Shown here piece by piece: positions 27,527 to 36,295 of a stretch of DNA of 64,000 nt. Position 1 is the first letter of the stretch, and the number at the start of each line of letters is the position of its first letter. The notes beneath the pieces were generated by a model. It was not told where the DNA came from. It saw nothing but the letters and a program-made list of their open reading frames with translations, and searched no databases. The stretch is from NCBI GenBank assembly GCA_014656175.1, contig BNBX01000002.1:810776-874775 (forward strand), read 5' to 3'. A program made the position numbers and the translations under genes. This DNA comes from Streptomyces werraensis. GTDB taxonomy: Bacteria; Actinomycetota; Actinomycetes; Streptomycetales; Streptomycetaceae.

Positions 27527-29728
27527 CTACCGTGCCTGCGCGCCGAATCGCGTGCCGACGTTCGGCAGACCGCCCGTGCCGGGCTTGTAGGCGGTCACCG
27601 GGGCGACGGTGCCGCCGACGACGGTGTTGGACATGGGCAGGGCGTACAGGGCGCCGAGGCCGGGTCCGTACGGCATGCCCACGTACAGGTGGGTGCCGGT
27701 GTAGTGGATGTTGCGGCCCAGGTACTGGTTGGCGCCGGGAGGGCCAGGGATGCCGTCGCCGTCACCGGCCTCGATCCACCTGTCGTTGGCGCCGGCAGCG
27801 GCGACCAGGGAGAACGTGTGGACGGCTCCCGCGTTGTCGGTGGTGCCGAGGGCCTCACCGGGGACGCCGACGGCGAGCCGCATGGTGGCCGCGGTGGAGA
27901 CGGCGCGCGGGTCGGTGTTCACGGCGGTCAGGGTCTCGCCCATACGGTCGCCGGCCTCGGCGGTGCCGGAGACGTCGTCGTCGGCGGGGCCCTGCCACAG
28001 CTGGCGGGTCTCCTGCCAGGTGCCGGCGGCGGTGACGCGGCCGACGACCACACGGCCGGCAGCCGCGTTGGCGGCCGTGCCGATGGCCATGGCCTCGCCG
28101 GGCGAACCGATCGCGAGGATCGACTCGTTGGCCGTCGCGGCCCCGGAAGGCCGGTAATCGGTCAGGGTCAGCGCGTAGCCGAACTCGTCGCCGGCTTCGG
28201 CGCCCCCGGAGACGTTGTCGAGGTCCTGGTCGAGGCCGAACAGCGGCTTGGGGTGGCCCTCGGCGTGGAGGGTGTGGGAGAAGACGGCCAGGTTGCCGGC
28301 CCCGTCGTCACCGCCGATGTTCTCGTTCGGTGCGCCGACGGCGATGTGGTTGGCGTCGGCCGCCACGGCCGCGCCGAAGCCGTCGTTGGCCTCGACGGCA
28401 CCGGGCACGTCGGTCGTGTCCTGGTGGACGGCGACATTGGTGCCGCCGCGCAGGTAGAAGGCCATACCGCTCTTGGCCTTCCCGCTCACGGTCTTACCGG
28501 GCACACCGATCACGATGTAGGGCTCGCCCTCGGCGGTGGTGCCGGCGGCGAGGGCATCGCCCATCCGGTCGCCGGCCCCGGGGGCCGAGGCCTTGATCGC
28601 GCCTGTGCCCGCACCCTGTTCGAAGTGGGTGTTCTTCAGGGACCCGGTGCCCAGGCCGCCGGGGGCGCCGTGGAGCACGTCGACGAAACCCGCGTCCGCG
28701 GCGCTGCCGAGGTCGTCCAGGGTGCTGCTGACGACGAGGTCGGTGTAACCGTCCTCGTTGTAGTCGACGGTGTCCATCGCGTCACCGAACCAGTCACCCT
28801 GCTCGGCCGCGCCGGGCACCCAGTCGAGGTCCTGGTTGATCTCCGCGGTGCCTTTGCCGCCGCCGTACACGATGCGCACGAGACCCGCATTGGTCTTGCC
28901 CCCGACCGTCGCCGCCGGGTCGGCGATGGCGATGTCCTCGATCCCGTCACCGTTGAAGTCGGTGATGCGGGGGGCGCGGACCTTGGAACTCACCCAGGAG
29001 GCCAGGTCGTCCACCCGGGAGATCACACCGCCGGTGCCGGTCTGCGCGGCGTCCGTGCCGTAGCAACCGCCCTGGTGCGACTGGCTGCTGAGGCCGATCA
29101 GCGTGCCCGCGACGACGACCGGGCCTCCGGCGTCGCCCATGCAGGCGGCCGCGCCGTTCACGCCGGTCACGTTGGCGGAGGTGGCGGTGACCGAGTCGAC
29201 GCTGTACGTCCCGGTGTGCAGACGGAGCGGGGCCCACTCGTCTGCGGTACGGCCGTATCCGGCGAACTTTGCTTCCTGGCCGGCCGCCGGTGCGGTGGTC
29301 GCGAGGGCGGCGGGCGCCACGTTGGTGACCGGCCGGTTCAGCCTGGCCAGGACCACGTCACGGTCCGTGCGCGGCACGAGCTCGACGACACGGCGTTCGG
29401 CGCCCTGGGAGTTGGAGAGGTCGCTGCGTCCGACGACGGCGGTCACCGTCTTCGCCGGGGCGCCGGGAGTGACCGCGAGCGAGACGGCCGGGTCGGCGGC
29501 GAAGCAACTGGCGGCCGTGAGCAGCCATTCGGCGTCCACGAGGACCGCGGAACAGCCGCGGTCGTGCCCGCCGACGATGACCTGGGCGGTGTAGGCGTAG
29601 GTGGTGTCCGCGTCGGCGACCGGGGTTCCGCCGGTGACGGCGCCCGCGGGAACCGCGGACAACGCGAGCGACCCGGTGGCCAGGACGGCACCGAGCGCGG
29701 CGACGCGGGAGAGTCTGCTGGGATGCAT
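27527..29728 (-). CDS. Secreted trypsin-fold pseudoprotease with FG-GAP (integrin-like) repeats
   Basis: ATG 29728, with GAGGTA upstream, gives 733 aa with a signal peptide cleaved near AVPAGA (residue 30). Residues 31-225 are an S1/trypsin fold that is catalytically broken: the histidine of TAAHC is serine (TAASC, S74), and the nucleophile of GDSGGP is alanine (GDAGGP, A200); only the aspartate in RDVVLARL (D124) remains. Residues 235-730 hold about seven FG-GAP repeats with calcium loops such as DFNGDGIED and DYNEDGYTD, forming a propeller. The protein is therefore likely a binding or scaffold protein outside the cell, not a protease. It is monocistronic. Confidence 0.88.
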   Translation of the reverse strand: MHPSRLSRVAALGAVLATGSLALSAVPAGAVTGGTPVADADTTYAYTAQVIVGGHDRGCSAVLVDAEWLLTAASCFAADPAVSLAVTPGAPAKTVTAVVGRSDLSNSQGAERRVVELVPRTDRDVVLARLNRPVTNVAPAALATTAPAAGQEAKFAGYGRTADEWAPLRLHTGTYSVDSVTATSANVTGVNGAAACMGDAGGPVVVAGTLIGLSSQSHQGGCYGTDAAQTGTGGVISRVDDLASWVSSKVRAPRITDFNGDGIEDIAIADPAATVGGKTNAGLVRIVYGGGKGTAEINQDLDWVPGAAEQGDWFGDAMDTVDYNEDGYTDLVVSSTLDDLGSAADAGFVDVLHGAPGGLGTGSLKNTHFEQGAGTGAIKASAPGAGDRMGDALAAGTTAEGEPYIVIGVPGKTVSGKAKSGMAFYLRGGTNVAVHQDTTDVPGAVEANDGFGAAVAADANHIAVGAPNENIGGDDGAGNLAVFSHTLHAEGHPKPLFGLDQDLDNVSGGAEAGDEFGYALTLTDYRPSGAATANESILAIGSPGEAMAIGTAANAAAGRVVVGRVTAAGTWQETRQLWQGPADDDVSGTAEAGDRMGETLTAVNTDPRAVSTAATMRLAVGVPGEALGTTDNAGAVHTFSLVAAAGANDRWIEAGDGDGIPGPPGANQYLGRNIHYTGTHLYVGMPYGPGLGALYALPMSNTVVGGTVAPVTAYKPGTGGLPNVGTRFGAQAR

Positions 29729-29903
29729 GGGAGTGGTTACCTCAATCACAAGGCTGAGCAGGGTCGTCGGGGGAGCGGATCCGGACCGGGACGTGCACCC
29801 GGCGGTCGACTGGCTCGCCGGCTCTCCACAGGCTCGTTCCTGCTCACCGATCAGGGACGGTGTGCGGTGCTCGCAAGGGGCGTGAGGGACGCCCTGGACT
29901 CAA

Positions 29904-30443
29904 CTACTTGACCGTCCGGATCTCCACGAGCATGTGGTCGCGCCCCTCCGGGTCCGCGGACTCGCCCACCGGGGTCCAGGTGTTCTTGTTGACCTCGAAG
30001 GTCTTCTCCTCGGTGCCGACCGTCATGTCGACGGTGGTGGAGTAGTCGTTGCCCTTGATGGAGTAGACCGCGGGGATCTCCAAGGTGAGCCAGCCCTCGT
30101 CACCGACGGTGTTGAAGCAGATCTTGTCGGTCTTGTCCCGGGCCAGAATCTCGAGCTGTCCGGTGCCGGCCGCACAGTCGGCCAGGGTGATGTGGCCGTC
30201 GCCGCGCTTCAGGACAATGTTCTTTTCGGCCAGAATCTTGTCGGCATCGGGATAGTTGAAATCCTCAACGGCGTAGCCGGGGGCCCCGTCCGCGACAAGC
30301 TCCGGGGACTCACCCCGGGTGGGCGATTCGAAACCGGTGGATACCGCGAGGATCGCGAGAGCGCCGGTCGCCGCAGCGCCGAGAATTCTTACCGCAAGCC
30401 GATTTCTCCGCTTCCGCAGGGTCATTGTGCTGTTTCTCCTCAT
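29904..30443 (-). CDS. Small secreted protein of unknown function
   Basis: I chose ATG 30443 (GAGGAAG 5 nt upstream, 179 aa); ATG 30425 is an alternative. The N-terminus is arginine-rich (LRKRRNRLAVRILG) and followed by a hydrophobic stretch, so it is exported or anchored. The rest is a compact mixed domain with two cysteines in ITLADCAAGTG and DKICFNTVGDEGW, which may form a disulfide, and a late TVDMTVGTEEKTFEVN strand. I do not recognise the family. It is divergent from the ALF-repeat gene across 406 nt of AT-richer DNA and could be its functional partner. Confidence 0.7.
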   Translation of the reverse strand: MRRNSTMTLRKRRNRLAVRILGAAATGALAILAVSTGFESPTRGESPELVADGAPGYAVEDFNYPDADKILAEKNIVLKRGDGHITLADCAAGTGQLEILARDKTDKICFNTVGDEGWLTLEIPAVYSIKGNDYSTTVDMTVGTEEKTFEVNKNTWTPVGESADPEGRDHMLVEIRTVK

Positions 30444-30849
30444 CGCTTCCTCAGGTTGAAACGGAATCACAGGCATGGGAAAACAGGCCCCGCGTCCGAG
30501 GGCCGTGTATTCGGCTTGAAATGGTTCACCTGCCCCTGCTGACAACGGGTATGACGGACGGTCATCCCCGTGGACCTCGTCAAGTCAACACGAAGTGGGG
30601 GGCTGATCCAGCACCTCATTTGTGAAGATTCTGTAAGTGACGCACCGTGGCCGGGGTGAATTGTCCGGATACTCGTGAATAAATGTTCGCATTGTAGTCG
30701 AGTTGAGAGAGCGGTTAATAACTCGGCTGACCATTAAGCGAGTTGCTAGGGTCGTCGTAATCCAGCGACTATCCGCCGCATTCCGTGGCGAGCCCGGCCC
30801 GCAGGATTGCTACGGGCCTCATCCCAGCAGCTTTCGCGAGGAATACCCC
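30444..30849. other. AT-richer divergent intergenic region before the ALF-repeat gene
   Basis: No credible gene lies here. The stretch 30610-30770 is clearly poorer in G+C than the rest of the window and must hold promoters for both flanking secreted-protein genes. A plausible vegetative -10 (TAGGGT, 30747-30752) with a weak -35 (GGCTGA, 30725-30730) faces the ALF-repeat gene. A CGAGGAA-type ribosome site sits before ATG 30850. Confidence 0.5.
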
Positions 30850-33800
30850 ATGCAGACAATGTTCTGGAGCAGACGCCGCGTGCTCGGCGCGCTTGCCGCC
30901 GCGACCGCCGTCGCCGCCACTCCCTCGATCCTGCGGCCGGCCACGGCTGCGGCCGCCGAGGGCACCGCGCCCGAACCGGTGCCGCTGCCGGACACCGACC
31001 GGGCCAAGGTCGTGCGCGCATGGCTGACCGGTGGCAGGGGGGTCAAGGCCGCCGCCGCCACGGCCCTCTACGGGTCGGACGCCGACATCGCGACCTTCCT
31101 CGCCGAGACGCTGCCGAAGCAGACCGTGCAGGACAACCGGGTCGCGATCATCAGCGGCCTGGACCGCGCGGGCAAGGGCCTGCGCCGCGAGGCCGTCGCC
31201 GCCCTGGAGGCGGGCGACGAAGCGATCGCCGCGTTCCTGGCCACCGGCTTCAAGCCGGCCATGCGGGAGGACTTCCAGGTCGCCACCAGCATCGTCGCGT
31301 CCACCGGCGACAGAGCCGTGAAACGGGACGCCAACGCCGCCCTGGACGCCGGCACCGAAGGGGCGCTCGTCACCTTCCTCACCGACAAGCAGTACGACGC
31401 GCGGCTGGAGGACACCCGGGTCCAGGTCAGCACCATGCTGATGACCGGTGGTCCGGAGGTGCAGAAGTACGCGGACCGCGCGCTGAACGGTACCGCGGCC
31501 GACGTGGAGTGGTTCATCGAGACGGGTCAGCACATCGCCCGTGCCCGTGACCAGGAGGCGGCGACCATCGAGGAACTGGTGGCCGTCGTCGAGCGTGAGG
31601 GCAAGCGCGCCGAGAAGGAGACCAACCTGGCGGTGGAGGCCGGGGCCCGCGCCGAGACCGCCGCCGCCAAGGCCAAGGAGGCCGCGGAGAAGGCCGCCGC
31701 CGAGGCCTCCGCCGCCCAGAACGATGTGCAGAAGGCGGGGGCGGCGGCCCGCAAGGCGGCGAGCGCGGCGAAGGGCGCGGCGGATGCCGCCCGCAACGCC
31801 ATCAACGCCTCCAACGCGGCGGTGCAGGCGTCCCGCCGTGCTTCCTGGGCGGCCGCGGGGGCCGCGCAGGCCGCCTCGAAGGCGGGCAGCGCCGCGAGCG
31901 CCGCCTACAACGCCGCGATAGCCGCGTCCAAGGACGCGTCGAAGACGGAGGCCGCCAAGAACGCGGCGGTCGCCGCCAAGAACGCCGCCGCCAAGGCCCG
32001 CAGCGCCGCCGCCGCGGCCGACAAGGCCGCCATCGCCGGCGAGGCGGCCAGCTCGGCGGGTGCGTCGGCCGCATCCGCCGCCCGCAACTCGGCCGCGGCC
32101 GCCGCGGCCGCCGCCCAGGCCGCGGTGTCGGCCGGTGTCGCCCAGGCGGAGGCCGCCGAGGCCAAGCGGCAGGCCGCCATCGCCGGCAGCGCCGCCAACC
32201 GCGCCACCAACGCCGCCTCCGCCGCCCAGGCGCTGGCCACCGCCGCGGCCAAGGCGGCCCGCACCGCGCGGGACGCCGCGAACTCCGCCGCGGCGCACGC
32301 GGACAAGGCCGCCGCCGCCGCCGAGGAGGCCGTCCTCAATGCGGGCAAGGCCATCGACTACGCCAACAAGTCGACCGCTCACGCCGACGCGGCCGTGAAG
32401 GCCGCCAACGTCGCCTCCCAGGCCGTCGCCGACGCCATCGAGGTGGAGAAGAACGCCCGCGCCGCCGAGGCGCAGACTCTGGAGCAGGACAAGCAGCAGG
32501 CCATCGAGGAGGCCCAGCAGCTCGCCGCCATCGAGGTGAGCGAGCTGTCCGACGTCCGCGACAAGCGGCTCATGGCCGAGCGCACCGCCCAGGACACCCT
32601 GGACACGATCGCGAAAGCCGAACAGGCCCTGTACTCGGGCGACATGGCGTTGGCCGCCACTCTGGGCCGCAAGGCCGCGGTCGCCCTGATCGACTCCCGC
32701 GGGGCCCACACCCGGCAGGCCGCCCAGCACGCCCTCGCCGGTTCCGACGACGACGTCTACGCCTGGATCGACCTGGACCGGGCCCTCGCCCAGGAACAGG
32801 ACGACCGCGAGACCACCCTCCACGTGGCGGCGATCGCCGGTCCGAAGGTCGCCGCGGCCGCCGCTGCCGCGCTGGAGAGCTCCGAGTCCAAGGCCGTCGG
32901 CGACTTCCTCACCATCGGCATGAAGCGAGCCTCGGACGAGGACCTGCGCGTCGCCATCAACAAGATCATCGCCGAAGGCGCGGGCAGGGCCGTCACCGAA
33001 GCCGCCAACAAGGCGCTCGACGAGAACACCACCGAGTCGCTCAACTACTTCTTCGACGAGGCCTACCCGCGGGCGCAGAAGGAGGACGACCGGGTCCGGG
33101 CCAGTGAGCTCATCGCCACCGCCGGCCCCTACACCAAGGCGTACGCGGAGGTCGCGCTCGAGGGGCCGGCGTGGATGCTGCGCAACTTCATCACCGTCAT
33201 CCAGTACCGCACGGCCCAGCTCGACCACGACACCGCCACCCACGTGGCAGCGATCCGCGGGGCCATCGCCGCCGCCGCGAAGATCGCGGAGAAGGCCCAG
33301 GAGAACGCGGCCCTCGCCTCGAAGGCCGCAGCCGACGCACGGAAGGCCGCCGCCGAGGCCCAGCAGTGGGCGCAGAAGGCACTCGACTCCGCGGCCAAGG
33401 CCGAGGACTACGCCCAGCAGGCCCGGGACCACGCCGCGGCTGCCGACAAGTCGGCCGCCGCCGCCCAGGCCTCCGCCAACACCGCCAAGAACGCCGCCGC
33501 CACGGCCCGCAGCGCGGCCCGGTCGGCCAACTACTCCGCCAACAAGGCCGTCGACTCCGCTCGCGCGGCCGTCGCGTCCTCCGCCGCCGCCCAGCGCTCC
33601 GCCGCTGCGGCCCGCGCCGCCGAACTCGCCGCCTCCGCCGACGCCAAGGCCGCCGCCCAGGCGTACGCCCAGGCCAAGAAGATCGCCGCCGACAAGAAGC
33701 GGGCCGAGGAGATCGCCGAGGCCAAGGAGCGCGCCCGCATCGCCGAGGAACAGCGCGCGAACAAGCAGAACCCGGCCGACAACGGCAAGAACGACCAGGT

Positions 33801-34233
33801 CAATCCGCACGGCACCGGGGACGGCGACTCCGACGAGTGGTGGAACGACGCCCAGTTCTACGCGGACGCCGCCAACGTGGTCAGCATCGGCGCCGGTTTC
33901 CTCGCGGCCGGCTGCGGCCTCGCCGCGTTCGTCTTCCCGCCGGCCGCCGCCGCGGCCGGCTTCTTCGCCGGAGTCTCCGCGGGCGCGGGCGCCCTCGGAA
34001 CCCTCTTCACCGGCATCGAGCACGGCTTCACCAGCGGCGCCTTCTGGGAGTCCGCCGCCGGCACCGGCCTGAGCCTGGTGACGTTCGGCGCCTACAAGTG
34101 GGTGGGCGCGGCCGACAAGGCGCTCGGCGGCGCCCTCGTCAAGCCCGTCGTCGGCAAGATCACGGAGGTCGGCGAGGACCTGGTCTCGCCCATCACCAAG
34201 GGCCTCAGCAAGCTCTACGACCTGGCGGCCTGA
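30850..34233 (+). CDS. Tat-secreted ALF-repeat protein with long alanine-rich coiled coils
   Basis: ATG 30850 (GAGGAA upstream) gives 1127 aa. A Tat signal (SRRRVLGALAAATAVAA) leads to four ALF repeats of about 43 aa (about 31000-31560), an alanine/lysine-rich coiled coil (about 31570-32570), four more ALF units (about 32640-33240), a second alanine-rich coil (about 33250-33770) and a C-terminal hydrophobic, glycine-rich domain (VVSIGAGFLAAGCGLAAF to the end). ALF units carry A-L-x(6-10)-F cores such as AALEAGDEAIAAFL. Function is unknown; ALF proteins in actinomycetes often end in toxin-like domains, and here the next gene encodes a nuclease. The doubled [ALF-coil] plan points to internal duplication. 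Confidence 0.88.
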   Translation: MQTMFWSRRRVLGALAAATAVAATPSILRPATAAAAEGTAPEPVPLPDTDRAKVVRAWLTGGRGVKAAAATALYGSDADIATFLAETLPKQTVQDNRVAIISGLDRAGKGLRREAVAALEAGDEAIAAFLATGFKPAMREDFQVATSIVASTGDRAVKRDANAALDAGTEGALVTFLTDKQYDARLEDTRVQVSTMLMTGGPEVQKYADRALNGTAADVEWFIETGQHIARARDQEAATIEELVAVVEREGKRAEKETNLAVEAGARAETAAAKAKEAAEKAAAEASAAQNDVQKAGAAARKAASAAKGAADAARNAINASNAAVQASRRASWAAAGAAQAASKAGSAASAAYNAAIAASKDASKTEAAKNAAVAAKNAAAKARSAAAAADKAAIAGEAASSAGASAASAARNSAAAAAAAAQAAVSAGVAQAEAAEAKRQAAIAGSAANRATNAASAAQALATAAAKAARTARDAANSAAAHADKAAAAAEEAVLNAGKAIDYANKSTAHADAAVKAANVASQAVADAIEVEKNARAAEAQTLEQDKQQAIEEAQQLAAIEVSELSDVRDKRLMAERTAQDTLDTIAKAEQALYSGDMALAATLGRKAAVALIDSRGAHTRQAAQHALAGSDDDVYAWIDLDRALAQEQDDRETTLHVAAIAGPKVAAAAAAALESSESKAVGDFLTIGMKRASDEDLRVAINKIIAEGAGRAVTEAANKALDENTTESLNYFFDEAYPRAQKEDDRVRASELIATAGPYTKAYAEVALEGPAWMLRNFITVIQYRTAQLDHDTATHVAAIRGAIAAAAKIAEKAQENAALASKAAADARKAAAEAQQWAQKALDSAAKAEDYAQQARDHAAAADKSAAAAQASANTAKNAAATARSAARSANYSANKAVDSARAAVASSAAAQRSAAAARAAELAASADAKAAAQAYAQAKKIAADKKRAEEIAEAKERARIAEEQRANKQNPADNGKNDQVNPHGTGDGDSDEWWNDAQFYADAANVVSIGAGFLAAGCGLAAFVFPPAAAAAGFFAGVSAGAGALGTLFTGIEHGFTSGAFWESAAGTGLSLVTFGAYKWVGAADKALGGALVKPVVGKITEVGEDLVSPITKGLSKLYDLAA

Positions 34234-34250
34234 TCCCCCTTCGCTCTCCC

Positions 34251-34278
34251 GGGGGCGCCGCGATCAGACGGCGCCCCC
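34251..34278 (+). terminator. Hairpin between the ALF-repeat and nuclease genes
   Basis: A perfect 10-bp stem GGGGGCGCCG/CGGCGCCCCC with an 8-nt loop lies 17 nt after the stop and 30 nt before the nuclease start. It acts as a terminator or as partial attenuation between the two genes; no separate promoter is visible in the 75-nt gap. Confidence 0.7.
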
Positions 34279-34308
34279 GTCCCCCCTCTCACGGAAAGTC
34301 CTGCTCCC

Positions 34309-36261
34309 ATGCATGGCATACGCTGTGGGCACGCCACAAGAAGACGCGCCCGCCGGACGGTCCTGACCGTCCTCACCGCTCTGACCCTCGCCCTCCCCAC
34401 GGCTGCGACGAGCCAGGCGGCCGAGCCGCCCGCGACGGCGAAGGCCTCGACCACCGCCAAGTCCGAAGCGCCTGGCGCGAGGACCAAGAGCACCAGCGAG
34501 TTCGTGGCCGGTTCCGACGAGGAGTGCACCGCCACCGCGCCGGGTTCCAGGGAACGCCGCGCGGGTGCCGTCGAGTCCTGCGTGACGGTCACCCCCGCCC
34601 CCGTCACCGCCCCCGCGAAGACGGGGACCCGTACCGGTCTCGCCGCCACCGCCGCGGACGCCCCCATAGGCACCTGCGAGATCACCAGCCCCGGCAACTA
34701 CGGCTACGGACGCTTCTCGTACTGCGTGAGCGGCATCAACGTCACCTACATCCTCCGCGACACCAACGGCATGGAACTCGGCCGCGGCGTCCTGCAGGTT
34801 TCCACCAGCGCCGACCTGTCCGCGCAGGCCACGACCTGGAGCGAACAGGTCACGGTCACCATGGTCAGTGGCAGCCCCGCGGTGCCGGCCCTCGACGCCA
34901 AGTTCCGCGCCTCCTGCACGACCGGCTGCAGGGCCACCACGACGGCCCCCTGGTACAAGAGCGACATCACCGTCGGCGGGACCCTGAGCGGAGCCGTCAA
35001 GTACAGCTCGTCCCCGGCGGCGGGTACCGCCCTGTCGTTCACCACCGGCTACAAGATGTACGTGACGTCTCCGGGCGCCACCGCCGTGGACCCGAACGCC
35101 TCGTGGGACAACCCGCGCAGCATCCGTTGCGACCACGCGGTCGGGGGCACCTCGGTGGCGGGCTGTGCGATTCCGTCGGTCATGCCCGAGCTGTCGATGA
35201 AGACGACGGGCTCGGACCCGGGCGGCGCCGTCGCCGCCTACGCGTGGGCCCAGAAGAACCTCAGCGGAGCCTGGGGGACGAAGGGCAGCCCGCTGACCCG
35301 GTCGACGAGTGGTGTGGCCAACCGCACCGCCGCCACCTGCGGCGGCTTCACGGCCGAGCCGGAGCTCGTCGACACCGACACCTGCGCCGACTTCCCCTTC
35401 GGGGAGGCGAAGGAAGGAGGTGCCTCCGGCGCCCGGTGCGCCGAGGTGATCCCCAACCTCGGCAACGGCGAATGGGACACCTACTTCTTCGGCAACAGCC
35501 TGGATCTCGACCCGACCAGTCCCTGTGTGCGCGCCCACGTTCCCGCTGCCGACAAGCAGTTCGCCGACCAGCAGCTCCTTGACGGCTTCGCGGGCCAGCG
35601 GGTGATCGACGCCGACCAGTTCGTGCTGACGATCTCGACACCGGACACCGGCCCGCACGCCAGCTGCCTGAACGACCCCGCGCCGTCCGGCTCGCTCCCC
35701 AACGGCGACGGCTGGTTCAAGAACACCAGCGAGTCTGTTCAGCTCTTCAACCAGACCGACGCGGCGGGCGGATCCGGATTGCGGCCGACCCGGGCGCAGG
35801 CGTGCCTGGGGAAGAAGACCGAGGAAGGCACCGGTACCAGCGGTCCCATCGCCGGCTGGAAGGACGCCGAGGCGTACAGGGACGCGCACCTGCCCGGTAC
35901 CCAGCTGGCCCGCTGCCATCTCATCGGGAACATCCTCGGCGGAAAGGGAACGAGTAAGCTCACCCGGCTTAATCTCGTACCCTGCTGGCAGGTGGGTATG
36001 AACACCGGCACGCCGAGCATGCGGACCTACGAGAAGATCGCGCAGGACCTGATCCAGGGCACCACGCCCGGTCTCGGCGCGAGCGATGCGATCTTCTACG
36101 AGGTGACACCCGTCTACAAGGACGAGAACAGCACCATCCCGGTGGCCGTGACGATGAACGCCCACATCCAGCGGGCGAACGGAACAACCGAGGAGCTGTT
36201 CCCCAACGTGTATGTTCCCAACACGTTCCAGAACACCCTGCAGCACAACCTCGGCAACTGA
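34309..36261 (+). CDS. Secreted protein with two nuclease domains (NucA/NucB type plus ENDO_NS type)
   Basis: The 650-aa protein has a signal peptide ending near TSQAAE. Residues 120-330 form an unassigned beta-rich region with many cysteines. Residues 343-440 match NucA/NucB deoxyribonucleases: DTCADFPFGEAKEGG (normally C-D-E-Y/F-P-F), then CVRAHVPAADKQFAD and QRVIDADQFVL. Residues 480-640 match DNA/RNA non-specific endonucleases: ARCHLIGNILGGKG with the catalytic histidine (near 534), NLVPCWQVGMNTG and SMRTYE for the metal-binding asparagine and glutamate. A secreted DNase acting on extracellular DNA or a rival cell is the likely role. The YwqG-like gene 34 nt downstream may protect the producer. 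Confidence 0.82.
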   Translation: MHGIRCGHATRRRARRTVLTVLTALTLALPTAATSQAAEPPATAKASTTAKSEAPGARTKSTSEFVAGSDEECTATAPGSRERRAGAVESCVTVTPAPVTAPAKTGTRTGLAATAADAPIGTCEITSPGNYGYGRFSYCVSGINVTYILRDTNGMELGRGVLQVSTSADLSAQATTWSEQVTVTMVSGSPAVPALDAKFRASCTTGCRATTTAPWYKSDITVGGTLSGAVKYSSSPAAGTALSFTTGYKMYVTSPGATAVDPNASWDNPRSIRCDHAVGGTSVAGCAIPSVMPELSMKTTGSDPGGAVAAYAWAQKNLSGAWGTKGSPLTRSTSGVANRTAATCGGFTAEPELVDTDTCADFPFGEAKEGGASGARCAEVIPNLGNGEWDTYFFGNSLDLDPTSPCVRAHVPAADKQFADQQLLDGFAGQRVIDADQFVLTISTPDTGPHASCLNDPAPSGSLPNGDGWFKNTSESVQLFNQTDAAGGSGLRPTRAQACLGKKTEEGTGTSGPIAGWKDAEAYRDAHLPGTQLARCHLIGNILGGKGTSKLTRLNLVPCWQVGMNTGTPSMRTYEKIAQDLIQGTTPGLGASDAIFYEVTPVYKDENSTIPVAVTMNAHIQRANGTTEELFPNVYVPNTFQNTLQHNLGN

Positions 36262-36295
36262 CAGCACCAGTCAGTTCGCGCCAACGGGAGCCGAC

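Noticed and set aside
31570..33770. DNA repeats in the ALF-repeat gene as a possible CRISPR or satellite array
   Set aside because: The periodicity is only alanine/lysine codon bias in coiled-coil protein; there are no regular spacers or exact repeats.
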